DNA from: Toxorhynchites rutilus septentrionalis
Lineage: Eukaryota > Arthropoda > Insecta > Diptera > Culicidae
Assembly (NCBI RefSeq): GCF_029784135.1
Contig: NC_073746.1
Span: 253,793,994 to 253,857,993 of the forward strand
Direction of reading: 5' to 3'
Length of the DNA: 64,000 nucleotides
Shown: positions 11,997 through 21,707 of the stretch, piece after piece
How positions within the stretch are numbered: the first letter of the stretch is position 1
Layout: every line of letters starts with the position of its first letter
Program-made: the position numbers and the translations under genes
The notes under the pieces: generated by a model
Seen by the model: the letters and a program-made list of their open reading frames with translations, nothing else
The model's database searches: none
Told to the model about the DNA's origin: nothing

Positions 11997-12009
11997 TTAC
12001 AACGTTTTT
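11997..12009. repeat. Target-site duplication, left copy (13 bp)
   Basis: TTACAACGTTTTT here is repeated exactly at 16368-16380. The pair brackets the LINE-SINE composite and fixes its outer limits. The right part of this copy merges with the LINE poly(A) tail (poly(T) on this strand). Confidence 0.85.
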
Positions 12010-12143
12010 TTTTTTTGTTGGCAGACTTATCTCACTTCTTAACTAGGCGAACCTAGCCAGAATTTTCACCTGCCCCCGGGCTTCTGAATGCCAAAGGGGG
12101 ACTAGGCTCTGCGGAATGCACGTATCTGCATGCTCGTGCTGTT

Positions 12144-15100
12144 TCAGTCCTGACCGAGAAATTGTCGGACAATCGCGCAGGTGCTAAGGATGACCGACTT
12201 TTGGATGCCGGCCAATTCCTTCTCCATGTTCAACACCTTTAGCGCTTCCAGAAGTGTCTTCGGGACAGTTCCAGTTCCAGAGAGAACGACTGGAACAATT
12301 CTTGGGACCTCCCTTAGCCCCCACAGTTCCTTGAGCTCCACGGCCAATGGTCGGTACTTGCAGATTTTGCGACCGTGGGTCTCCTCCAGATTCTGGTTCA
12401 GTGGAATAGCGACATCGATGATGGTGACTTTGCGGTCGCTCTTGTCGTAAACCATTATATCTGGGCGGTTGTGGTGGATCGAGAGGTCGGTCAGAACAGT
12501 GCGATCCCAGTACAGCTTGAAACGGTCATTTTCCAGGACAGGTACAGGCAGGTACCGGTAGTTTGGTACGTTGTCTTCCAGTAGAGCACATTGGAGCGCC
12601 AGTTGTCGATGAACAACACGGGCCACGTTGTTGTGGCGCTCGGTGTAGGCTGCGTTGGCCAAAACGGGACAGCCTCCCATAATGTGCTCTATGTTTTCAC
12701 CTGGTTGATGGCACATCCGGCAAATGTCATCAACGTCTCGATGCCAGACGTACCGCCTGCAGTTTCTCGTCGGCATTATCCTGTCCTGGATGGCTATCAT
12801 GTCGGCTTCTACTACTGAAGAGAGTTCACCACGCGTTAGCCACAGATTAGATGCGGCCTTGTCGACGTGTGGCCGGTCCAGTTGATGGGGGTGGGCACCA
12901 TGCACTGCCTTCTGCTTCCAAGCTGCAATCTTCTCCTCCACTGTCTGCAGATTGCAGTTGAGTTGGTACTCCGCTTGCGCCAAGTGCAGAGCGCTGTATC
13001 CTCTGTCGGCGGCGCAGACAGCCCGGTATAGCGCGTTTTGGTTGGCGCGTTCTGCGAAGTACTCGCGCAGTTGTCGTACCTGGGCAACACACAGTGCAGA
13101 TATGTCGACTATTCCAAGTCCCCCTTCTTTGCGTGGCAGTGAAACTCTCTCCAGTGCCGATTGAGGATGGTGCATTCCGGCCTCTTTGAATGCTTTCCTC
13201 ATCCTCCTCTCAAGGTCCTCTAGGTTAGTTTTGCTCCATTTGACTACACCAAAACTGAAGGTCAGTAGGGGAACCGCGAATGTGTTGATCGCGCGTACCT
13301 TGTTCCCCGCGTTGAGGAAAGTCCTCAGGACACAGTTCACTCGACTCAAGAACTTGTCTCGCAGCTCCGTCTTGATGTCGGAGTGGCGAATCCCGGTGAG
13401 CTGTCGGAATCCAAGATATTTATAGGATTCGCCACGAACCATGTCTCTTATGAACTCGCCGTCATAGACCTCGTAACCTCCGGATTCGGTAAGCTGCCCT
13501 TTCAGCAGATGGACACAGCGGCACTTGTCGAGGCCGAACTCCATGCAGATGTCCCTGCTTATGTCTTCGACAACCCGGATAGCTACACCTAGACGCTGAC
13601 GTGAATCAGCGTAGACCTTGAGATCATCCATGTAGAAGGTATGGGTCACTTCTTCGTGGGCGCCGTCGCCATACCTTATTTTATAGCCATGACCGTTTCT
13701 ATTGAGCGTCCTACTGAGGGGGTTCAGTGCCAGACAAAACCAAAGCGGGCTGAAAGAGTCGCCTTGGAATATCCCCCTCTTTATCTGCAGCGTTCTAGAC
13801 TGCAACACATTTTCCCCATCACTGAGGTGCAGAGACGTGCTCCACTGCCTCATCGCATGCTGCAGGAACCTAACGACGACGGGATCAATCTTGTATAGCT
13901 CCAATACCCGGACGAGAAACGAGTGAGGTATGGAGTCATAAGCCTTCCTGTAATCGATGTAGGCCATACTTAGGTTCCGCTGGTTATATACCGCCTGGCC
14001 GACTATGGCTGCGTCGATGATGGCCTGGTCTTTGCAGCCATGCGTATTTTTCCTGCATCCTTTCTGCTCTTCTGCGATGATATGGTGTTGTTCGCAGTGG
14101 GCAGAAACTTTGGCGGTTATGATGCTGCTTAATATCTTGTACAGACTCGATAGGCACGTTATCGGCCTGTACTTTGATGGGTTCAATGTGTTGCTGTCTT
14201 TCGGGAGGAGGAATGTGACGCCACGGGTGGCGAATTCAGGGAGGTTGTGTGGGTCACGTAGCACCTTGTTGAAGCACTCAGCTATCTTTTGATGTGCGAC
14301 GGTCAGCTTCTTGTGCCAGAAGTTCTGAACACCATCGGGGCCCGGTGCTGCCCAGTTCCTCAGGTACCGCGAGGCTTCGCGGACATCGTTCTCTTCGACG
14401 ATGATAGCTGGCATCTCTCCAATTTCACCACAACTCTCCTCCTCCCGTCTTAACCACATTTGCCCGTCGCGATGTTGTACTGGGGTCTCCCAAATACCAG
14501 CCCAGAAGTTCGTCACATCGCTAATATCTGGCAAACCTTCGCGGTAGTCGGGCTTCTCGTCGCTAATGTGGTCGTAGAACGCTTTTTCGTTATCTCTGAA
14601 CATCCGATTTTGTTCCTGGCGCTTTGCAGAGTCAGAGTAACGTTTCAGCCGTTTAGTTAGGACGCTCAATTGCTGTACCAGTGTGTCGAGTTTTTCCGTC
14701 AGCTGGTGAGCTCCCAGCTGGCGAAGTTCAGTAGGCCGCACGATCACAGCAACTTGGCGACATAATTTCGCCGATCTGTTGCCTCTTTTGTTCGCCATCA
14801 GTCTTCCAATTGCGGCGCGCTTGTTTAGGATCCGTTGCTCCAATCTCCTTCGCCATGGAGGCTCACGCCTTTCACGGAGATGTTGGAGCAGTCCGCCTCT
14901 TGGCCTAATACGGTATCCTAAACTTTTGGCGGTCGCCACAGCAGCACAGTAAACTTTCAGTTGCAGCTCCTCCATGTTCTCAGCATCAACCAAGTGCAGC
15001 GGAAGAACGTGCTCGTTCATGAGCTTTACTGCACTTGTCAGCCTGCGGGAATGCTGCAACTTCGGGATCCTGGGGCGCGACAATGGGTCTGTGTCGCGGA

Positions 15101-15806
15101 ACTGTGAGATCGCCTCGTCGTAGTGGAAGACCAGATCGCGTAGTAGTTGTTGATCTGGCTGTGGGTCTTCCGGCTCAGGGGGTTGTAGTACTGTGGCCTC
15201 CACTGGTGCTGATTCGCGTGCCCCACTCGCGAATGAATTGCTCAGCCGTACTGAACTTCGTCTCGACACATCGCTTGCTCTGTTGTTCCTGGAGCTTATT
15301 TCTCTCTGCACCTGCTGCTTGATCTCGTCGATTTGCGTTTGGGAGAGCATGTTGTTGCGTACTATCGCTCTACGCCTCGCGTTCATCGCGTTCTGATCAA
15401 GCCTCCCGACGAACTCTGGATACGCTTCCTCGAACATTGTTAGTATTCGAGGGCGACCGCTCATGTCCGTCTCCAAAGCAGTGCAGATGTAATAGGCGCG
15501 GATCACGAATTCATTCATTTCGTGTGTCCACATGATCCGGCGCCTAGTGGTACCCACAAGTGTGGACGACTGTCGTCTGGCAGTCGCAACACGTCTCGTA
15601 GGCGCAGCGTTTCTTGGGTGATGTCGATGGCTGCTGTTTCCGTGTGGCGGTAGCTCTTCGGGTTGAACCCGGCTGGTGGCCCGCTCTTGCACATCGCCCT
15701 CCAGCCGCTGGCCGCTCGCTCTTACGCCCGTTCCAGGACCAGCTCCAGTTCGGGGACCCTCCTCGGGTGATCGCATTCTAATTACTCTTCGTGAACGTAG
15801 CTCCAT
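12144..15806 (-). CDS. R4/Dong-type LINE polyprotein (reverse transcriptase plus restriction-like endonuclease)
   Basis: An uninterrupted 1220-codon ORF encodes the enzyme that nicks target DNA and copies the element RNA into it. The N-terminus is basic and includes a tryptophan-containing, Myb-like segment (WTHEMNEFVIRAYY, residues 93-106). The reverse transcriptase spans about residues 525-800, with AYDSIPH (622-628), QGDSFSPLWF (681-690) and the catalytic FYMDDLK (724-730). A CCHC knuckle (CRMCHQPGENIEHIMGGC) lies at 1029-1046. Downstream is the restriction-like endonuclease, RPD at 1114-1116 with the next aspartate at 1131 (IIDVAIP) and GRKICKY at 1145-1151. This domain order, with no apurinic-type endonuclease, is that of the R4/Dong-like group. 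The absence of any stop suggests a recent insertion. Confidence 0.9.
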   Translation of the reverse strand: MELRSRRVIRMRSPEEGPRTGAGPGTGVRASGQRLEGDVQERATSRVQPEELPPHGNSSHRHHPRNAAPTRRVATARRQSSTLVGTTRRRIMWTHEMNEFVIRAYYICTALETDMSGRPRILTMFEEAYPEFVGRLDQNAMNARRRAIVRNNMLSQTQIDEIKQQVQREISSRNNRASDVSRRSSVRLSNSFASGARESAPVEATVLQPPEPEDPQPDQQLLRDLVFHYDEAISQFRDTDPLSRPRIPKLQHSRRLTSAVKLMNEHVLPLHLVDAENMEELQLKVYCAAVATAKSLGYRIRPRGGLLQHLRERREPPWRRRLEQRILNKRAAIGRLMANKRGNRSAKLCRQVAVIVRPTELRQLGAHQLTEKLDTLVQQLSVLTKRLKRYSDSAKRQEQNRMFRDNEKAFYDHISDEKPDYREGLPDISDVTNFWAGIWETPVQHRDGQMWLRREEESCGEIGEMPAIIVEENDVREASRYLRNWAAPGPDGVQNFWHKKLTVAHQKIAECFNKVLRDPHNLPEFATRGVTFLLPKDSNTLNPSKYRPITCLSSLYKILSSIITAKVSAHCEQHHIIAEEQKGCRKNTHGCKDQAIIDAAIVGQAVYNQRNLSMAYIDYRKAYDSIPHSFLVRVLELYKIDPVVVRFLQHAMRQWSTSLHLSDGENVLQSRTLQIKRGIFQGDSFSPLWFCLALNPLSRTLNRNGHGYKIRYGDGAHEEVTHTFYMDDLKVYADSRQRLGVAIRVVEDISRDICMEFGLDKCRCVHLLKGQLTESGGYEVYDGEFIRDMVRGESYKYLGFRQLTGIRHSDIKTELRDKFLSRVNCVLRTFLNAGNKVRAINTFAVPLLTFSFGVVKWSKTNLEDLERRMRKAFKEAGMHHPQSALERVSLPRKEGGLGIVDISALCVAQVRQLREYFAERANQNALYRAVCAADRGYSALHLAQAEYQLNCNLQTVEEKIAAWKQKAVHGAHPHQLDRPHVDKAASNLWLTRGELSSVVEADMIAIQDRIMPTRNCRRYVWHRDVDDICRMCHQPGENIEHIMGGCPVLANAAYTERHNNVARVVHRQLALQCALLEDNVPNYRYLPVPVLENDRFKLYWDRTVLTDLSIHHNRPDIMVYDKSDRKVTIIDVAIPLNQNLEETHGRKICKYRPLAVELKELWGLREVPRIVPVVLSGTGTVPKTLLEALKVLNMEKELAGIQKSVILSTCAIVRQFLGQD

Positions 15807-16081
15807 TTTCTGGGTGTATCTCCTTTGCCCGGGAGACAGCGGGTTGGCAAGGCCTCCATGACCCGGGAGGCCTTCCCCGGGAGAGATATAGCGCTCTGAC
15901 TCGCTCGCACCCCCTCACTTAGCCACTTTCGACACCCGTTCTCGGAGCCAAGACCAGGTGTGTGTTTCCAGTTCACGCCCGATCTAAAAATGTCGTCATA
16001 TGATCTTCGTGGAGGCGTGAGATAGGAACATTTGAGACCAACAGGCAGGCTCCTACCCTATGTTGATCCCCATTTGAGAAC

Positions 16082-16367
16082 CTTTTTTTTTTTTTTTTTT
16101 TTTTTTTTTATCTTCGCTTATTTTTCGTCGGCCTATTTCCGCCACTTTAGTGCCAATCACCGACATCAGGGAGGCGACTCCACCTGTTCCTACCTATCAG
16201 ACTCAACAACTCATGAGCCGGGCCAACTTCTTTTACTTCCGCTCCGAAGGAAGACGTAACCAGAGATTTTTCGCCTCAGAAAATCCCAACGACGCCAGCT
16301 GGGATTGAACCCAGGCCGATCGGATTGTGAGGCTGTTACGCTAACCATACAACCACTGGCGCCGTCT
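16082..16367 (-). mobile_element. tRNA-derived SINE with 27-A tail, fused to the LINE 5' end
   Basis: Read on the minus strand, the unit starts GGCGCCAGTGGTTGTATGG. It then has an A-box-like TGGTTAGCGTAAC and a B-box-like GGTTCAATCCC at tRNA-like spacing. The body is about 190 bp and ends in 27 consecutive A residues (T-run at 16083-16109). Its 5' boundary coincides with the outer target duplication. No separate duplication flanks the SINE itself. The internal promoter would be transcribed by RNA polymerase III. Confidence 0.78.
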
Positions 16368-16380
16368 TTACAACGTTTTT
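16368..16380. repeat. Target-site duplication, right copy (13 bp)
   Basis: TTACAACGTTTTT is identical to 11997-12009. It sits directly against the first base of the SINE portion. Confidence 0.85.
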
Positions 16381-16779
16381 GTATGCATGAGAAAAATTGA
16401 ATTGAAACTCTAGGTGAATAGACCAAGCTTGTTTCATACATGTACCTACTATATCGAATAAGATTTGAACAAATTAGGACGAAAAAATTGCTTAAATCTA
16501 TCCCGTTTAGCTTGATATGTGCGAGTGACCACTTTGCCCCCACTAGGTGACCACTTTACCTCCAACCAAAAAAAAAAAAATTTTTCACCTTTTTTTCTAA
16601 TGATGAAAAATGTACTATTTTTAATTTTTATAGTAAAAGTTGTATGCTATCTTGAACAACAATGAATTGAACTATAATATTCTTATAGAAACTGGAATTG
16701 TTGCGGTATGTAGACGCTGGAAATGGACATATTCATTAGGGTGACCACTATGCCCCCACTTCCCCTATAGTGTTTTCAG

Positions 16780-16912
16780 TTTAGAGGAGGTGCACAATGC
16801 TGATCTTTTGGTCGGACAGATCAAAGCGACGATATCTGCAATTGTTAGATGCAGTGATTTGCAAGATTTGCTGAAGATGTTAGATTCAGAACGTACGAGA
16901 TTGATTGATTGA
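16780..16912 (+). CDS. Candidate terminal coding exon of an unknown gene
   Basis: A pyrimidine-rich acceptor (TGTTTTCAG, AG at 16778-16779) leads into 43 open codons ending in TGA at 16910-16912. The peptide is helical and charged, with NADLLVGQIKATISAIV followed by RCSDLQDLLKMLDSERTRL. This is much more protein-like than surrounding frames. The acceptor lies about 10 bp after the right end of a MITE, so the intron would have been invaded up to its 3' edge. I do not recognise the protein, and no upstream exon or poly(A) signal was confirmed. It may instead be a fragment of a repeated gene. Confidence 0.33.
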
Positions 16913-17165
16913 TGGATCTTAAAAGACGCCAGGATTCAAGCAACGAAATGTAAACTATGTAAGTGTACAATAGTGACAATCATGTATTTATTACGCCCTC
17001 GTTTGTGTAATGTTTCACTAGATGACAATGTAAACAATTCCAGCAATCATCACCAAATGTTTCTATACCATTTAGTCACAATGAATATTCATTTGCATCA
17101 ATATATTTTTTTTGCATGTTCCTTCGAGATGTGCTTTTGCATAACGTTGATTTGTAAATATAACA
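16913..17165. other. No gene recognised
   Basis: AT-rich sequence follows the candidate exon. No AATAAA was noted close to the stop. Confidence 0.4.
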
Positions 17166-17760
17166 GCCATCCCATTCCAAACCGATATAGTGGTTCTCAA
17201 ATTATTGTGAAAGTTGGTAGTCTTGTTCCTTATCGCAAAATATTAGACCCGTTTTTTTTTTTTTTTCTATTTGGGTGCCCATTTCCATTTTAGGGTGTTC
17301 CGAAAAACCTAATTTTCTCCTTTTTTCGAAAATGACTTTTTTTCAAAAATTCATATCTTTTAAAATTGATTCAGACGATCGACATATCAAATAAGGGCAA
17401 CATGCTGGTCTTTTTCGGAAAAATACTACATCTGTCAGATATTTGGATTTTGTTTTCGTTATTGAATGATTTCGATTATTGATTGTACTTGTTTTCTAGC
17501 TGCCGATATTTTACATAAAATATCTCAAAATTAGAGACGGATCTTTTCTTTTTTAAGTCATGGTTTTTCAAATTCAACCGATTGTTCAAGAAATCATGTT
17601 TCTACCTTTTTTCCACTACGAAAATTCATAACTTTTGAACTACTGGACCGATTTAGATGATCCAACAAATTGGAGGATCAGGTCCAAATTTTGAGAAAAA
17701 CTGTTTTTATCGTTTTCTCGCAAGTGCGTCAAATGGACTTATGGGGCTACGATTCAATTA
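17166..17760. repeat. Diverged MITE fragments
   Basis: GATATAGTGGTTCTCAAA near 17183 and TATCGCAAAATATTAGACCC near 17231 match the long terminal repeats of the element at 60793-61345. TCATAACTTTTGAACTACTG near 17626 is an interior motif also found, inverted, near 42480 and 61140. The stretch near 17695-17745 resembles the right end of the element at 46865-47594. This is probably a recombined or nested remnant of these families. Confidence 0.55.
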
Positions 17761-18052
17761 TGTATTAGTCGTTGGTTCTCTCAAATGTTTTCCATACGTA
17801 TTCAAACAAATGAGACGAAAAAGAACGAATTTTTGTTTCAGTGGCTGTTAACATTTATCGCAGTCGACATAGCCAAGCTTTTCCTACAGCCAACTATTTT
17901 ATATATTTTCAAACTCTAAGATATATTGATAGGAAGAGGTGTAATCAATGATCCTTAAATAGAGTTTGGAACAAAATAAAGAGGGATACAAATAACTTTT
18001 TTTTAACAAAAAAAGAAAATGTTTTTGTTTTGTTTTTTTATCATTAATAAAA

Positions 18053-18165
18053 ATTGTAAGGGGTTGTATCTAGAAAATGACCGCATTTTCGACGTAGAAC
18101 CACGGAATCATATTATTCAATCCGCTTGTTTTTCTCGTCGGATGTTATTTGGAATGCATCGAATT
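18053..18165 (+). repeat. Repeat family A, 5' end fragment
   Basis: The segment resembles the left end of family A (ATGACCGCATTTTCGACGTAGAAC, then CAATCCGCTTGTTTTTCTCG). The match stops after roughly 110 bp, where different sequence begins. Confidence 0.55.
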
Positions 18166-18329
18166 TTTTGAAATATCTTTTTAGTGACTAAATACATTTT
18201 TATTACTTCAGTAGTAAAAATTTTCACTATAAACAGTTTTGTTCCTATATTTTGCTTCAGGTGGGATCGAATGTCCGCTCAGAAATCCACTCAGTTATGA
18301 TTGTGTAGCGGTTGATGTGCGATTACTGG

Positions 18330-18530
18330 AATCTGTGTGTTTCTCTAACACAGACTTCAAACTCAAGAAGCCTGGGAAAATCGATATTGCAAAAAAGATG
18401 CAAGCTGCAGGTACTTTTGTACTCAATTGCATTTTTGTAGACCGGAATGAGTTCTCCCAACCAAACTGTAAAACCAAGGAGTCTGGGGATATCGAAATTG
18501 CAAATATATGTAAGGTGCAGGTTAGAGTGC
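18330..18530 (+). repeat. Degenerate tandem repeat related to the 95-bp array at 52.1 kb
   Basis: Two units share an AAGCCTGGGAAAATCGATAT / AGTCTGGGGATATCGAAAT block about 115 bp apart. The same block occurs three times at 52081-52365 (GCCTGGGAGAAATCGGCATT). The open frame across it follows from the repeat and is not evidence of a gene. Confidence 0.5.
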
Positions 18531-18574
18531 CAATGAAAATGACCATCTCGGATGTTCAATGTTGATTCCCATGA

Positions 18575-18783
18575 AAAACTTCTTCTTCTTCTTCTTAAAT
18601 GGCACTAATGTTCCTAGAGGAACTTTGCCGTCTCAACGAAGCATTAATTGCGTCATTTTTATTTGTACTTAGTTGAGATTTCTATGCCATATAACACGCA
18701 TTGAATGCATTCTGAGTGGCAAGCTCTAGAATACTCGTGAGCACAGGGCAAGTCGGCGGAAATCTCTTGACGAAAAATTTACA
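18575..18783 (-). mobile_element. 5'-truncated tRNA-derived SINE (GAA-tailed family)
   Basis: Read on the minus strand this matches the SINEs at 40431-40706 and 45952-46226, from about TTCGTCAA to the 3' GAA-repeat tail (CTTCTT run at 18577-18594). The tRNA-like promoter half is missing. The sequence breaks off exactly where the palindrome at 18784 begins. Confidence 0.8.
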
Positions 18784-19006
18784 CGATAAAATACCCTAAA
18801 TAAAATATTAGCTCAATCAGACTTCATTCACTAGTGTCACCCAGCCGTCAAAGTTTAAATATTTTGAAAACCGAAAAATCACCCATGGGGGGAGTAATGG
18901 AAATCGAGGTTTTCGAAAAAAATATTTAAATTTTAACGTTTGCGACACTAGTAAATAAAGTCCGATTGAGCTAATATTTTATTTAGGGTATTTTTTCGTG
19001 TAAATC
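18784..19006. repeat. Imperfect palindrome with ~85-bp arms
   Basis: The left arm contains AATACCCTAAATAAAATATT and the right arm its complement AATATTTTATTTAGGGTATT. The match continues through CACTAGTGTC / GACACTAGTAAA to a short centre near 18885. It could be a fold-back MITE. Only the right arm takes part in the 994-bp duplication. Confidence 0.75.
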
Positions 19007-19902
19007 AAAATTTCGCAGGAAGTCCTGTATGAAAAATCGATATGACGATTTTCATTGGCACCCAAAACCATACGTTTTGCTTCGTGTTCCAAAAAAACGT
19101 CCCAGAGTATCGATTTTTGACTTTTGTACCCGCAAGTATTTTTGCTCTCTGGAATGTGTGCGGTCTTCAAAAACGGTATGAACACAACGCTTTGGCTCGA
19201 TTATTAAAGACTGCATTGTAAGATATCCCTTCATATCTTCAGCTCACTGAACTTATAGGTATACCGTTTGCAAAATGTTGATTACAACTCTCTGTGTTAA
19301 CGTTGATTGAACGATATGCATTCAACTTGCATGTGAAAATCAAAGCTGAGTGTCTGAAGTTCATCGAATCAAGCCAATCCGCGGTTCGAGAAGTACGTAC
19401 AGTTGGAAGATACAACAACTTCAGAGGGAAATGTAAAATTCATCGATCGTTTAGCAATTCTTCCGTTCACATATTTTGGAAGTCCACGATAAATGGATAA
19501 AATGAACAAGGCTAACTAACCTCATTCGGTAAATTACAGTAGATTTCAAGAACTTTTTCAAAATTTGTGAGATAATTTGAACAATTGCAATAATTGCACG
19601 TTTAAAGAATTCATCATTATTTCATTATTATTATTATAATCACATTATCAACAAAGGGAAACTTTTCACGCAACCGAACATATTTTTCCAGTAAACGGTC
19701 TTACTGGAACGTTCCAGGTAACAAACTATTAGGTGTACCGGTAAGTTTCTTCGGTTTTACAACAGATGGCGTAACTTGATTATTATCCCAGTGATATAAA
19801 TTTCCTGACATTCATTGTAAAGTTACTGTCATTGCGCGTCTTTTTCATTATATGCCAAAAAGTTGAAGCGTAAGCAACATAGTTTTATGCCACTTCGAAT
19901 AT
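18909..19902 (+). repeat. 994-bp tandem duplication, copy 1
   Basis: Starting at GTTTTCGAAA, 994 bp are repeated directly at 19903-20896. I saw no difference between the copies by eye. The unit holds the right palindrome arm, an unidentified AT-rich segment and the first ~175 bp of a mariner element (from about 19728). Confidence 0.9.
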
Positions 19903-20896
19903 GTTTTCGAAAAAAATATTTAAATTTTAACGTTTGCGACACTAGTAAATAAAGTCCGATTGAGCTAATATTTTATTTAGGGTATTTTTTCGTGTAAATC
20001 AAAATTTCGCAGGAAGTCCTGTATGAAAAATCGATATGACGATTTTCATTGGCACCCAAAACCATACGTTTTGCTTCGTGTTCCAAAAAAACGTCCCAGA
20101 GTATCGATTTTTGACTTTTGTACCCGCAAGTATTTTTGCTCTCTGGAATGTGTGCGGTCTTCAAAAACGGTATGAACACAACGCTTTGGCTCGATTATTA
20201 AAGACTGCATTGTAAGATATCCCTTCATATCTTCAGCTCACTGAACTTATAGGTATACCGTTTGCAAAATGTTGATTACAACTCTCTGTGTTAACGTTGA
20301 TTGAACGATATGCATTCAACTTGCATGTGAAAATCAAAGCTGAGTGTCTGAAGTTCATCGAATCAAGCCAATCCGCGGTTCGAGAAGTACGTACAGTTGG
20401 AAGATACAACAACTTCAGAGGGAAATGTAAAATTCATCGATCGTTTAGCAATTCTTCCGTTCACATATTTTGGAAGTCCACGATAAATGGATAAAATGAA
20501 CAAGGCTAACTAACCTCATTCGGTAAATTACAGTAGATTTCAAGAACTTTTTCAAAATTTGTGAGATAATTTGAACAATTGCAATAATTGCACGTTTAAA
20601 GAATTCATCATTATTTCATTATTATTATTATAATCACATTATCAACAAAGGGAAACTTTTCACGCAACCGAACATATTTTTCCAGTAAACGGTCTTACTG
20701 GAACGTTCCAGGTAACAAACTATTAGGTGTACCGGTAAGTTTCTTCGGTTTTACAACAGATGGCGTAACTTGATTATTATCCCAGTGATATAAATTTCCT
20801 GACATTCATTGTAAAGTTACTGTCATTGCGCGTCTTTTTCATTATATGCCAAAAAGTTGAAGCGTAAGCAACATAGTTTTATGCCACTTCGAATAT
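19903..20896 (+). repeat. 994-bp tandem duplication, copy 2
   Basis: This copy immediately follows copy 1 and continues at its 3' end into the mariner transposase start (20895). In copy 1 the mariner leader is instead cut at 19902 and joined back to the unit start. The breakpoints share only two bases of identity (GT). Confidence 0.9.
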
Positions 20897-21450
20897 GTCG
20901 AATTTCGTACTAACGAGACTGTTTTTGCGGGGAGTGTTACTTCGTTACTTCAATATGAAGAAAAAAGCTGCGGAAAGTCATCGTATTTTGGTGGAAGTTC
21001 ATGGTGACCATGCTCCAACTGAGCAAACGAGACAGATGTGGTTTGCACAGTTTAAAAGTAGTAATTTTGACTTGGAAGGCGAAGAACGTTCCGGACCGCC
21101 AAAAAAGTTTGAAGATGAATAATTGGAGACTTTACTCGATCAAGATCCGTCACAAATGTAACAAGAACTTGCAGATACACTTGAAATAGCTCAGCAAACC
21201 ATATCCGATCGTTCAAAAGCAATGGGAATGATCCGAAAGATAGGACATTGGGTGCCGTATGAATTGAAGCCACGAGAAATCGAACGCCGTTTTTCATGTA
21301 CGAATAACTGCTCCAACGGCATAAAAGAAAGGGTTTTTTGCATCGAATCGTTACTGGCGATGGATACTTCGGCCATGCATCAACATCGACGGCTGCGCGG
21401 AATATTCACGGGCAGAAGGTTATTCTGTCTATTTGGTGTTGCTAATTTGT
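20722..21450 (+). pseudogene. mariner-type transposon, internally deleted transposase
   Basis: The left terminal repeat (TTAGGTGTACCGGTAAGTTT near 20723) precedes a leader and an ORF from 20895. The protein begins MSNFVLTRLFLRGVLLRYFN and contains the KKKAAESHRILVEVHGDHA helix-turn-helix region. PPKKFEDE is followed by a stop at 21121, and a second stop lies near 21159. The linker GHWVPYELKPREIERRF and the first catalytic block (RIVTGD, frameshifted) survive near 21240-21365. Sequence then jumps to a later block (HASTSTAARNIHGQKVILSI) before the frame ends near 21449. The rest of the catalytic domain and the right end are missing. It is a clear relic. Confidence 0.85.
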
Positions 21451-21707
21451 GAATAGCGATGGGCAATACTTTGAATATTAAATTTGAAGCCATTTTTGCA
21501 GAATGAAGCATTAATTTTTGAACAAAAAACGAAGAAATTTACCGGTAGAATAAATTGATTAATTAAATACGTTAGAACTATATTTTCTTCATCAATACAA
21601 ACTTTGGGGAGAAGGTAAAAACTGAATTTTCCAGTTGTTTTTTTTGCGTTACGTTTACACATATTGATCCAAAAACAAGTATGGACTTTTCAAAACTAAA
21701 AATTATA
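21451..21707. other. No gene recognised
   Basis: Short AT-rich spacer between the mariner relic and family A copy 2. Confidence 0.4.

Larger units (their letters stand above)
12010..16367 (-). mobile_element. R4/Dong-type LINE joined to a 5' tRNA-like SINE
   Basis: This is a 4.36-kb minus-strand retrotransposon insertion. From its 5' end it has a SINE unit (16367 down to 16082), a 5' leader of about 275 bp, one long ORF (15806 to 12144), a short 3' UTR and a poly(A) tail. A 13-bp duplication, TTACAACGTTTTT, flanks the entire assembly and not the LINE alone. The simplest reading is that LINE and SINE were inserted as one joined cDNA, for example by template switching. The alternative is that the LINE promoter region is naturally SINE-like. 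Confidence 0.8.
11826..16768. mobile_element. Probable MITE split by the LINE insertion
   Basis: GGGGGCAAAGTGGTCATATG near 11828 matches the inverse of GTGACCACTTTGCCCCCACT near 16527. A further copy of the right-end motif finishes with CCCCCACTTCCCCTATA at 16768. If the 4.36-kb LINE composite is removed, the flanks 11826-11996 and 16381-16768 would form one small inverted-repeat element. The left end is degenerate, so this is tentative. Confidence 0.45.

Noticed and set aside
12181..15322. Numerous plus-strand and alternative-frame ORFs within the LINE
   Set aside because: They are shadows of the 1220-codon minus-strand ORF and show no independent motifs.
18239..18565. 108-codon ORF as a gene
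   Set aside because: It overlaps degenerate tandem repeats shared with 52.1 kb, and frames are open on both strands.
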